From assembly GCA_027019265.1 (NCBI GenBank), contig JALUWX010000012.1, positions 1-64,000 on the forward strand: a stretch of 64,000 bases of DNA. The letters run 5' to 3'. This DNA comes from Phycisphaerales bacterium (GTDB lineage: Bacteria; Planctomycetota; Phycisphaerae; Phycisphaerales; UBA1924). A program made the translations under genes and the position numbers. Of this stretch, positions 42,135 to 49,795 are shown in pieces (positions within the stretch are counted from its first letter, which is position 1; each line of letters opens with the position of its first letter). The notes under the pieces are model-generated. The model searched no databases. It was not told where the DNA came from and was given only the letters and a program-made list of their open reading frames with translations.

Positions 42135-43658
42135 ATGAGCGATCGAGCGACCATCACCAACCTCATCGACGAACTCGACTGGCGTGGGTTCATCAAAGAC
42201 TGCACCGACCGGGAAGGGCTCGTGTCCCACCTCGCGTCCGGACACCGACGCATCTACGCCGGGTTCGACCCCACCTCCGACTCCCTCACCATCGGGAACC
42301 TCGTCCCCATCATGATGCTCGCGCACGTGCGGCGCGCTGGGCACACCCCCGTCGTCGTCATGGGCGGAGGGACCGGGCTCATCGGCGACCCCTCGGGCAA
42401 GTCCGCCGAACGCCAGATGATGACCAAGGAGCTCGTCGAGCACAACGTCTCCAAACAACGCGCCATCTTCGAGAACGTCCTGGGACAGATCGACGGCCCC
42501 GACTACGAGATCAAAAACAACCTCGACTGGTTGGGCTCCATCTCGTACATCGACGCGCTCAGAGACATCGGCAAGCACTTCTCCGTCAACATGATGATGC
42601 AGAAGGAGTCCGTCAAAGAACGACTCAACAACAGAGAGCAGGGAATCTCCTACACCGAGTTCTCCTACATGATCCTCCAGGCCTACGACTTCGCGCACCT
42701 CTACGAAGCGGAGAAGATTACCGTGCAGTTTGGGGGGTCAGATCAATACGGCAACATCGTCGCTGGTTGTGACCTGATTCGTCGATACCGGCGAGAGTTT
42801 CTTGAGCGCATGATTGAGTTGTATCGCCCAGCCGCTAAAGCAGCCGGAGCTGATATTGATCTAGCAGTTTTCCGTGAAGCGACAAAAGATGAAGCTGATC
42901 GAAATCCTGTGTTTGCAGATGCACTACTTTCCACGCTCAATGTGGCGTGGAAGCGATATGGGCACGTAGTTGGAATTTCAGCAGAAGATCTTGAACGGTT
43001 GCAACGAGAGATCGCATTGGGCGATTTCAACTGTTCGGGCCTCACCGCCCCCCTCGTCAAAAAAGCCGACGGCACCAAGTTCGGCAAAACCGAAGCCGGC
43101 GCGATCTGGCTCACCGCGGCGCGCACCTCCCCCTACGCCTACCACCAGTTCTGGCTCAACGCCTCCGACGACGACGCACGCGACTGGATCAAGATCTTCA
43201 CCTTCCTCCCCAAGGACGAGATCGAAGCCATCCTCGCGCGTCACGACGAAGCCCCGGGGAAGCGTGAACTCCAGCGAGCCCTCGCCAACGAAGCGACCAA
43301 GATCCTCCACGGCGAAGCCCAGATGGAGAACGCGATCGCCGCAGGGAAGGCCCTCTTCTCCGGCGACATCGCCGCCCTCGATGAGTCCACCCTCCTCGAC
43401 GTCTTCGCGAATATCGAGTCCTCCACCCACCCGATCGCGGACCTTGACGACGGCGCAGACCCCGTCGAAATCCTCAAGGCCGTCGGGCTCGCGAGCTCGA
43501 ACCGGGAAGCCAAGGAGTTCCTGAATGAGGGCTCCGTGAGCGTGAACGGGCAGAAGATCGATCTCGAAACCAAGCTCACCCGGGACCACCTCCTCCACGG
43601 GTCCATCATCGCGATCCGGAGGGGCAAGAAGAACTGGCGTTTGACCCGCTGGTCCTGA
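42135..43658 (+). CDS. tyrS: Tyrosyl-tRNA synthetase with inserted domain
   Basis: A 507-residue class I aminoacyl-tRNA synthetase that charges tRNA-Tyr. The HIGH region reads DPTSDSLTIGNLVPIM, so the first His is Thr and the second Asn. GGSDQYGNIVAGCDLIRR (about 200-217) binds tyrosine, and KFGKTEAG is the KMSKS equivalent (about 315). An S4 RNA-binding domain follows (LASSNREAKEFLNEGSVSVN). Between DLIRR and CSGLTAPLV lie ~80 extra residues (YRREFLERMIELYRPAAKAA through EDLERLQREIALGDFN), which make it longer than the usual ~420. That insert and its flanks (about 42720-43030) use A/T-ending codons, unlike the rest of the gene. The frame is intact, so the enzyme is probably functional. Confidence 0.93.
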   Translation: MSDRATITNLIDELDWRGFIKDCTDREGLVSHLASGHRRIYAGFDPTSDSLTIGNLVPIMMLAHVRRAGHTPVVVMGGGTGLIGDPSGKSAERQMMTKELVEHNVSKQRAIFENVLGQIDGPDYEIKNNLDWLGSISYIDALRDIGKHFSVNMMMQKESVKERLNNREQGISYTEFSYMILQAYDFAHLYEAEKITVQFGGSDQYGNIVAGCDLIRRYRREFLERMIELYRPAAKAAGADIDLAVFREATKDEADRNPVFADALLSTLNVAWKRYGHVVGISAEDLERLQREIALGDFNCSGLTAPLVKKADGTKFGKTEAGAIWLTAARTSPYAYHQFWLNASDDDARDWIKIFTFLPKDEIEAILARHDEAPGKRELQRALANEATKILHGEAQMENAIAAGKALFSGDIAALDESTLLDVFANIESSTHPIADLDDGADPVEILKAVGLASSNREAKEFLNEGSVSVNGQKIDLETKLTRDHLLHGSIIAIRRGKKNWRLTRWS

Positions 43659-43788
43659 GCGGTTTCCCAGATTAATTCTTCCGATCTTCGTTCGAACTCG
43701 CCCCGGATTCTGGTAATCTGAGCAATCGGCGCGTGAGAAACGCCGTGTTGTACGAGTAGAGAAGAGAAGAGAAAGAGGGAGAAACCAG

Positions 43789-44409
43789 ATGAAGTCCACT
43801 ACCGCTTTGGGCGCGATCCTGTGCGCCGGGTTTGCCACGTCCGCGCTCGCGCAGACCGCGTCGTTTACCGTGGTCCCGTCCGTGAACACGATCGATGCAA
43901 CCAACACCACCGTGTTCACCGTCGATGTGTTCGCGAGCGCCGATTTCGGAACCCATATCTCCGGTGGCGCGTTCGGGTTCGACTCGATCGACGGCGGCGG
44001 AGCCGTCAGCGACATCCAGGGCGGCGCTCAGCCGTGGGCTGCTGTTGGTGAGAACAACTTCGGGTACGCCGGGAACGGCGATCACAACGGGCTCGTCTTC
44101 GGGCAAGTCATCTTCCCCCCGTTCTTCCCCCCCGCGTCCGAAACGGCGCTCTCCGGTGGTCCGGTGCTCGTCGCGAGTTTCCAGTTCTCGTTGTTCGCTG
44201 GCGCGCTGGACCGTCTCGAAGTGAACCTGACCACCCTCGACAGCGCGCCCTTCGCGCTCGAGATCTTCGATGAGAACACGGGCTCCTTCACCCAGATCAG
44301 CAACCAGGACATCCAGCTGGGATCGTTCGTTGTCCAGATCCCCGCGCCCTCAGCCACCGCGCTGTTCGGGCTCGCGGCGCTCGGCGCGACCCGGCGGAGA
44401 CGAAGCTGA
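43789..44409 (+). CDS. Exported protein with PEP-CTERM-like anchor, paralogue A
   Basis: A 206-residue secreted protein: signal peptide (STTALGAILCAGFATSALAQ), a beta-sandwich domain, tag IPAPSATALFGLAALGATRR then a short Arg run. It shares with the next gene FGTHISGGAF, GLVFGQVIFPPFFPP and the whole domain layout, so the two are tandem duplicates. GAGGGA is the ribosome site. Function unknown; adhesion or surface structure is possible. Confidence 0.83.
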   Translation: MKSTTALGAILCAGFATSALAQTASFTVVPSVNTIDATNTTVFTVDVFASADFGTHISGGAFGFDSIDGGGAVSDIQGGAQPWAAVGENNFGYAGNGDHNGLVFGQVIFPPFFPPASETALSGGPVLVASFQFSLFAGALDRLEVNLTTLDSAPFALEIFDENTGSFTQISNQDIQLGSFVVQIPAPSATALFGLAALGATRRRRS

Positions 44410-44454
44410 ATCAATGTGTTTCACATGAGGGGACGTTCGTAAAGGAGATTTGAG

Positions 44455-45069
44455 ATGAGAAAGTTCACAGCAATCACAACCCTCGCCGTTGCAGGACTCG
44501 CGTCCGCCGCCGCGGCCCAGAGCGGATCGCTCAGCATCGTCGGAGCGCCCGCAACCTTCAACTGGACCGTCGAGTCGGTCTTCACCGTCGATATCGTCGC
44601 GAACGCCGACTTCGGGACCCACGTCTCGGGCGGCGCGTTCACCACGCAGCTGAGCGGCGCGGTCAGCCAAATCAATGGAGTCAACGCCAGCGCCGCGAGC
44701 TGGGCCGCCGTCGGCGAGAACGACTTCGGGTACGACAACAACGGGCTCCACGAAGGGCTCGTCTTCGGACAGGTCGTCTTCCCCCCGTTCTTCCCGCCTT
44801 CAGCGGAATCCGCGCTTCCCGGCACCGTGGTCGCTCAACTCCAGTTCGAGGTCGCCGCAGGTTTCATCGGTCCCCTGACCATCCAACTCGGTGCCCGTGA
44901 CGCGGCCCCCTTCGTGCTCGAAATCTACAACGAGGGCGACGAATCGTTCACCCAGCTCGGTGCTTCCGACATCAGCTTTGGCTCAGCATCGATCTTCCTG
45001 ATCCCCGCCCCGTCCAGCGCCGCTGTCCTCGGGCTCGGCGCCCTCTGCGCCACCCGCCGTCGCCGCTGA
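44455..45069 (+). CDS. Exported protein with PEP-CTERM-like anchor, paralogue B
   Basis: A 204-residue paralogue of the preceding gene, 45 bases downstream: signal peptide (FTAITTLAVAGLASAAAAQ), FGTHVSGGAF, GLVFGQVVFPPFFPP, tag IPAPSSAAVLGLGALCATRR then Arg. The N-terminal thirds have diverged more than the centre. It ends at a strong terminator, so the two form an operon. Confidence 0.83.
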   Translation: MRKFTAITTLAVAGLASAAAAQSGSLSIVGAPATFNWTVESVFTVDIVANADFGTHVSGGAFTTQLSGAVSQINGVNASAASWAAVGENDFGYDNNGLHEGLVFGQVVFPPFFPPSAESALPGTVVAQLQFEVAAGFIGPLTIQLGARDAAPFVLEIYNEGDESFTQLGASDISFGSASIFLIPAPSSAAVLGLGALCATRRRR

Positions 45070-45097
45070 TCGGAGTGGACAGATCCTGAAATGAAAC

Positions 45098-45128
45098 AGC
45101 CCCCGGCGGGTCGGACCCGCCGGGGGCT
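45098..45128. terminator. Terminator between convergent genes
   Basis: A 13-bp perfect stem (AGCCCCCGGCGGG / CCCGCCGGGGGCT, loop TCGGA). Both sides are followed by moderately T-rich sequence (TTCGCATTC; GTTTCATTTC), so it may stop both the PEP-CTERM pair and the convergent dockerin gene. Confidence 0.75.
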
Positions 45129-45179
45129 TTCGCATTCGCACTCGGAGAACCGGAGTGCAACTCAGGGGGCTAGTTCACA

Positions 45180-46724
45180 TCAGGGACAACCAGCAGACAG
45201 TTCCTGGAGGAACGCGCTCACGTCAAAGAAGTCGTACTCCCCGTCACCCGAGAAGTCCGAGATCGGATCCTCGTTCGACAGCGCCTGGAGGAACGCGCTC
45301 ACATCGAAGAAATCGAGCTCCCCGTCCCCCGTCAGATCAGCCCGGCACACATCCACGTTCCCGAGCGATCCATCGCCGTTGATATTCTGGGCTTCGAGAT
45401 CCGCGGATCCGAACGGCCCGGATTGCCAGACGGCCAACGCATCGCCGCCCGCGCCGTTCGCGGAGAACAAGCGGGTCCGATCCATCGAGGATCCCTGCGC
45501 CAGCTCGGTGGTCATCCACGCGGAACTCCCGTCGCGCTCCAGACCCGTTCCGAGGATCTGGTCCCCGGCCCCGGATCCCTCGATCCAGAGGATCACGATT
45601 GAGTCGTCGAGCGCTCTGGGTTGGGACCAGAGCGATTCGTTGGAATCAATCGAGGAGATCACCACCCCGTCGGAGCCCCATTGACGCGCCCCCGTGTTGT
45701 CGAGGCGCTGCGCGTAGATCCCCTGCGACCCCTGGTTGTTGTCCAGTTCGGTCCAGGAGACCACGACCGAGTCGGACTGCGCGTCGAAGGTCGCCGTGGG
45801 GGAGACACGCTCACGCCCGTTCGTCGAGACAGCAATCCCGTTGTGGGGGAAGATCTCCGTCCCGTCGCTCCCGAGGCGCTGCGCGTACACATTGAGCGAG
45901 TTCGCGGTGTCGTACCACGAGAAGACCGCGCCACCCGCGCCGTCCGGTTCGAACTCGGGGAAGTTCCCGAACTGGAGCGAGCCGCCGTCGTACACGGCGA
46001 CGCGCGAAGCCCACGCTTCATTGCCCATGTCGTCGATCTTCTGCGCGTACAGGTGTTTGGGATCGAAGAACGCTGTGAACTGCACCCACGACATGATCAC
46101 GGATCCGTTGTCGGAACCGTGCATCGAAGCGAGGTTGATCCCGGGTCCGCCGCCGCTGATCGTGGTCTCCCACTCGACCGAACCCGCCGCGCTGATGCGC
46201 GCGAGCTTCGTGTCCGAGTTGTTGATCCACCCGATCACCGTGTCCCCATCGCTCGTCGCCGCGAGGTCGGGAGACGCAACGAAGTCCGTCCCGTTCCCGA
46301 ACTGGATCCCGTTCGCGCCCCACGTGAACGACCCGTCCGGAGCAACCCGCTGCGCCGTCACCAGGGTCCCCCCGAATCGATCATCACGGAACACGAGCAC
46401 CGCGTGCCCGGATGTATCCACATCCAGGTCGTATTCCTGAGTCGAAGAGAATCCACGATCCGCAACCAGCACCCCGTTGTGTGCCCACTGCTCCACTCCG
46501 TCCGCGTCGAGGCGCTGGAGCCGGACGTCGTACCCCGTTTCGCTCGAGTACCACGAGATGTAGCATCCCCCGTCGCTCGTCGCGACAATCTTGGGCTGCA
46601 CCTGCTCCCCCGCCCCGTCAGCGACGACAAGCGGCGTCGCGGAATCCCCGCTCCATTGGGCAAAGACCGGCGACACATTCACCGCGATACCCGCGGCCAC
46701 AACCAACGCTCCGGAACTCTTCAT
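45180..46724 (-). CDS. Large exported protein with dockerin-like C-terminus
   Basis: A 514-residue secreted protein: signal peptide (GALVVAAGIAVNVSPVFAQ), then ~420 residues of repeated beta-propeller-like blades, and a C-terminal pair of calcium loops (LTGDGELDFFDVSAFLQALS; FSGDGEYDFFDVSAFLQELS). The blades share the pattern AQR(V/L)...G...W..NG(I/V), for example LQRLDADGVEQWAHNGV and AQRVAPDGSFTWGANGI. About seven such units are visible, which suits a propeller. No enzyme motif. Together with the next gene upstream it forms a pair with near-identical dockerin ends. Confidence 0.83.
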   Translation of the reverse strand: MKSSGALVVAAGIAVNVSPVFAQWSGDSATPLVVADGAGEQVQPKIVATSDGGCYISWYSSETGYDVRLQRLDADGVEQWAHNGVLVADRGFSSTQEYDLDVDTSGHAVLVFRDDRFGGTLVTAQRVAPDGSFTWGANGIQFGNGTDFVASPDLAATSDGDTVIGWINNSDTKLARISAAGSVEWETTISGGGPGINLASMHGSDNGSVIMSWVQFTAFFDPKHLYAQKIDDMGNEAWASRVAVYDGGSLQFGNFPEFEPDGAGGAVFSWYDTANSLNVYAQRLGSDGTEIFPHNGIAVSTNGRERVSPTATFDAQSDSVVVSWTELDNNQGSQGIYAQRLDNTGARQWGSDGVVISSIDSNESLWSQPRALDDSIVILWIEGSGAGDQILGTGLERDGSSAWMTTELAQGSSMDRTRLFSANGAGGDALAVWQSGPFGSADLEAQNINGDGSLGNVDVCRADLTGDGELDFFDVSAFLQALSNEDPISDFSGDGEYDFFDVSAFLQELSAGCP

Positions 46725-46821
46725 TGGGACACTCCTCCAGGGTGGAAGCGTAAAAATCTACGCTCGACCGAGAATCTACCAGCCCCGGGGCATCTGCACA
46801 AGTGGAACCGTGAGGATCGAG

Positions 46822-46862
46822 CAAAAAGAAAGAAGCCCGCCTCGCAGATCGCGGGACGGGCT
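46822..46862 (-). terminator. Terminator after the five-repeat protein gene
   Basis: On the minus strand a 12-bp stem with one mismatch (AGCCCGTCCCGC / GCGAGGCGGGCT, loop GATCT) is followed by TCTTTCTTTTTG. Confidence 0.8.
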
Positions 46863-46891
46863 CCACTCAATCGAGTTGAGTCACGATCCGA

Positions 46892-49258
46892 TCAGCACGG
46901 ATCCTCAGGGCAACCCGCTTGGAGTTGCTGGAGGAACGCGCTCACATCGAAGAAGTCGTACATTCCGTCCCCGGTAAAGTCCGCGACGGGGTTGTTGTTC
47001 GTGAGCGCCTGGAGGAAGGCGCTCACATCGAAGAAGTCGAGATCGCCGTCCCCGTTCAGATCCGCCGGGCAGTTCGTTGCGATCCGGATGTTCCCGGCGA
47101 ACAGCTCGGTCTCCGTGTTGCTGTTCGTCCCCGCATCACGACCGATGTGCTCACCAAAGGATCCTGTGCAACCAGCGGCGGGGGTCTCGATGCACCAGTA
47201 GTTGGTGTTCGGGAAGTCGCCCTGGAGCAGGAAGAACCCTTCGCCGGACGAGCCTGTGTTATCGAAGAAGATCCCGGTCGTTGTCGCGACCGTCTGACCA
47301 AGCGTGAGATTGGTCTGGAACCCGGTCGAGATATCGATCACTTCCATGCCTCCACCGAGCAGGTTCGGTGCCGTGAGCGTGAGCTCCCAGTCGATGATGT
47401 TGACATCATCGATCACACCGAGCGTGCCGTCGGTCGTGATGAACCCCGTGACCGTCCCCGCGCCGATGCGACGGTTGACCTGGTACGTGATTGTGGGCGT
47501 AACCTCAGCGAACGCGAACGTCCCGCTCGGGCTCGCCATCTCAGAAGCCGTGCTTCCTCCGATATCGAACCCGATGTACTCGCCCTCACCGAGCCCGGTG
47601 CAGTTCCCGAACTCGGTTTCCACGCACCAGTAATCCCCGGTCGAGCTGCTCTGGGTCACGAAGAACCCTTCGCCCGAGCCGCCGGAGATATCGAAGAGGA
47701 TCTGGGTCGGGGTCGCGCGAGCGACCGCGCCATCGAACCGGGCTTGGGAGACGGTCGCCGGCGTGAACACCTGGACAGGCCCACCCGACAGGTTCGGACC
47801 CGAGACCGTCAGCTCGAAGTCAACGATGTTCGTGTCCGTCACGAGCGTGCCCAGACGTCCATCGAGCGTGATCCAACCCGTCACGGATCCGTTCCCGATC
47901 GTCCGATCGATCTGGTAGGTGATGTCGGGCTGGTTGATGCTCGCGAATGAGAACATCCCACTCGGGAATCCCGTCTGCGCGACCGTATTGAGGTTCTCCT
48001 CGTACCCGATGTGCTCACCAAGACCCTGGCCTGTGCAGCCCGATGTCTCGATGCAGTAGAAGTTCCCAAACGTGCCTGCTGTTCCTTGGAGCAGGAAGAA
48101 GCCTTCACCGAGATCGCCCTGGCTGATATCGAACATCAGATCCGTGCTCGACGCAATCGTCGTGTTCCCGTTGAGGTTGGTCTGGATCTGTGAATCCGAG
48201 GTGATCCGGGTCTCTGGCCCGCTCTCAAGATTCGGAGCGCAGAGCGTGAGATCCCACGCGATGATGTTGGAAGATCGCATCACACCGAACTTGCCGTCCG
48301 TCGTGATCGTCCCCCATACGCGACCACTCGCGACCTCGCGATTGATCGTGTACGTGATCGGGTCCGGACCCGCGACAGTCGCGAACGTCACGACACCCGA
48401 ACCCGGGGTCGTCTGCGCGACGTTCCCCCCATCGTCGGCCTGGCCGATGTGCTCACCCGTCCCGCCGCTCGTGCAACCCGAAACCTCGATGCAGTAGAAG
48501 TTCCCGAAGGTTTCTCCCATCGCCGTGAACCCCTGCATGAGGAAGAACCCGCTCGCGCCGAAGTCGAACCGGAGCTCGGTCGGGGTCGCGATGGTGCCCG
48601 TCCCCGAGATGATCGTCTGGAACGACGTCGGGAAGTCGATCGAGTCGAGCGAGCCGTCTTCCATCCCGGGCGCGTAGAGATCAAGATCCCAGTCGATGAT
48701 GTTCGACGTGGTAAGCACCCCGAGCGTACCGTCGGTCGTGATCGTTCCACAGACCGCGCCGTCTCCGACCTCACGGTTGATGACGTACGTGATCGGCGTA
48801 CGACCCACGACGATCACGCCGTTGGTCGAGTTGGATGTGATCGGGAACCCGATGTGCTCACCGATCCCGGCGCCCGAGCAGTTGCCCGTCGCGGTTTCAA
48901 GGCAGTAGAACTCGCTTGAAACCCCGCCTTGGAAGATGACCAAGTCATCGGTTGCTCTGGACGTGTCAAACGTGAGCACCGAGGCCGTCGCGTTCATCGC
49001 GTTGCCCTGGACGAAGAACTGGGTCTCGTTCGCGGGGTTGAGCGTGACGGGTGTCCCCCCGTTGATCGAAGCATCCGTGATCGTCAGGTTGTAATCGATG
49101 ATGTTCCCGGTCCCGATCGTCCCGATCGTCCCGTCCGTCGTGATGTCGCCGACGATGGTCCCGGTCCCGACGCTCCGATTCACCTGATAGGTGATCTGCG
49201 CCAGCGCGCTCTGGGCGCTCACCATGAGCGCCATCACAATCATCAAAATCCGTGTCAT
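46892..49258 (-). CDS. Secreted protein of five repeats plus dockerin-like end
   Basis: A 788-residue exported protein: signal peptide (ILMIVMALMVSAQSALAQ), then five tandem repeats of ~145 residues starting near residues 22, 156, 301, 446 and 590. Each begins like ITYQVNRRIGAGTVTGFITT and continues DGTLG...NII(D/A)W(D/E)L and an ending with Glu-His-Ile-Gly (YIGFD in one). Four repeats have a conserved Cys pair (FYCIE...GCT). The C-terminus has two calcium loops (LNGDGDLDFFDVSAFLQALT; FTGDGMYDFFDVSAFLQQLQ). The repeats are 40-60% alike by eye. Function unknown; a surface or matrix protein is the simplest reading. Confidence 0.8.
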   Translation of the reverse strand: MTRILMIVMALMVSAQSALAQITYQVNRSVGTGTIVGDITTDGTIGTIGTGNIIDYNLTITDASINGGTPVTLNPANETQFFVQGNAMNATASVLTFDTSRATDDLVIFQGGVSSEFYCLETATGNCSGAGIGEHIGFPITSNSTNGVIVVGRTPITYVINREVGDGAVCGTITTDGTLGVLTTSNIIDWDLDLYAPGMEDGSLDSIDFPTSFQTIISGTGTIATPTELRFDFGASGFFLMQGFTAMGETFGNFYCIEVSGCTSGGTGEHIGQADDGGNVAQTTPGSGVVTFATVAGPDPITYTINREVASGRVWGTITTDGKFGVMRSSNIIAWDLTLCAPNLESGPETRITSDSQIQTNLNGNTTIASSTDLMFDISQGDLGEGFFLLQGTAGTFGNFYCIETSGCTGQGLGEHIGYEENLNTVAQTGFPSGMFSFASINQPDITYQIDRTIGNGSVTGWITLDGRLGTLVTDTNIVDFELTVSGPNLSGGPVQVFTPATVSQARFDGAVARATPTQILFDISGGSGEGFFVTQSSSTGDYWCVETEFGNCTGLGEGEYIGFDIGGSTASEMASPSGTFAFAEVTPTITYQVNRRIGAGTVTGFITTDGTLGVIDDVNIIDWELTLTAPNLLGGGMEVIDISTGFQTNLTLGQTVATTTGIFFDNTGSSGEGFFLLQGDFPNTNYWCIETPAAGCTGSFGEHIGRDAGTNSNTETELFAGNIRIATNCPADLNGDGDLDFFDVSAFLQALTNNNPVADFTGDGMYDFFDVSAFLQQLQAGCPEDPC

Positions 49259-49386
49259 GGGTATCCCTCTCGAGTGATGGCATGGGAGAAATGCCCCATG
49301 CTCGGACCCATCCTATCGGACTTCCGCACAGAATGATGCTCAGACCGAGGGTTTTTGCCCAGAACGAATCGCTCCGCAACCGAGCG

Positions 49387-49408
49387 TATACTTGGTAGTA
49401 CATAGTAT
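49387..49408 (+). promoter_or_regulatory. Likely PadR operator/promoter region
   Basis: TATACT (49387-49392) resembles a -10 element, and the sequence ATACTTGGTAGTACATAGTA (49388-49407) has dyad symmetry (ATACT ... AGTAT) with ACAT/GTAC steps typical of PadR-family sites. It lies ~45 bases before padR, as expected for autoregulation. A -35 is not evident. Confidence 0.5.
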
Positions 49409-49453
49409 GTCGGCCGACCCATCCCAAGCACCCGGCCTCAAGGAGCACAACCC

Positions 49454-49795
49454 ATGAAACTCGAACGAGAACTCATGCGCGGCGCCGGACCCACGGCCGT
49501 CCTCAAACTCCTCTCCTCCCGAGCCATGTACGGCTACGAACTCGTCGAAGCCCTCTCCAAACGATCCGAGGGGATTCTCGAGATGGGACAGTCCACCCTC
49601 TACCCCATGCTCTACAACCTCGAAGCCAAAGGGCTCATCGAGGCCGAATGGCGCGATGCCGACAACGGCCGCCAACGAAAGTACTACACCCTGACGGGCA
49701 AAGGGCACCGCAAGCTCAACACCGACATGGCCTCCTGGGAGCAACTCACCCAAGCCATGACCTCCCTCGGGGTCATCAAGGGAGCCCCGGCATGA
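49454..49795 (+). CDS. PadR family transcriptional regulator
   Basis: A 113-residue winged-helix repressor. MKLERELMRGAGPTAVLKLL and GYELVEALSKRSEGILEMGQ are the DNA-binding part, STLYPMLYNLEAKGLIEAEW is the recognition helix and beta-turn, and RQRKYYTLTGKGHRKL the wing. It has no C-terminal dimerisation domain beyond a short helix, so it is the small (subfamily 2) type. It overlaps the next gene (ATGA) and probably controls its own operon through the element at 49387-49408. The signal is unknown. Confidence 0.93.
   Translation: MKLERELMRGAGPTAVLKLLSSRAMYGYELVEALSKRSEGILEMGQSTLYPMLYNLEAKGLIEAEWRDADNGRQRKYYTLTGKGHRKLNTDMASWEQLTQAMTSLGVIKGAPA

Noticed and set aside
42720-43030. Intein in tyrS
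   Set aside because: Too short (~80 extra residues) and without the Cys/Ser start, His-Asn end or endonuclease motifs.
39956-49258. Cellulosome components
   Set aside because: Dockerin-like pairs occur, but no cohesin, scaffoldin or glycoside hydrolase is present; the tag is more likely a general surface signal.
46892-49258. CRISPR or other DNA repeat array
   Set aside because: The periodicity is of protein repeats of ~435 bases with divergence at all codon positions; no short identical repeats with spacers anywhere in the window.
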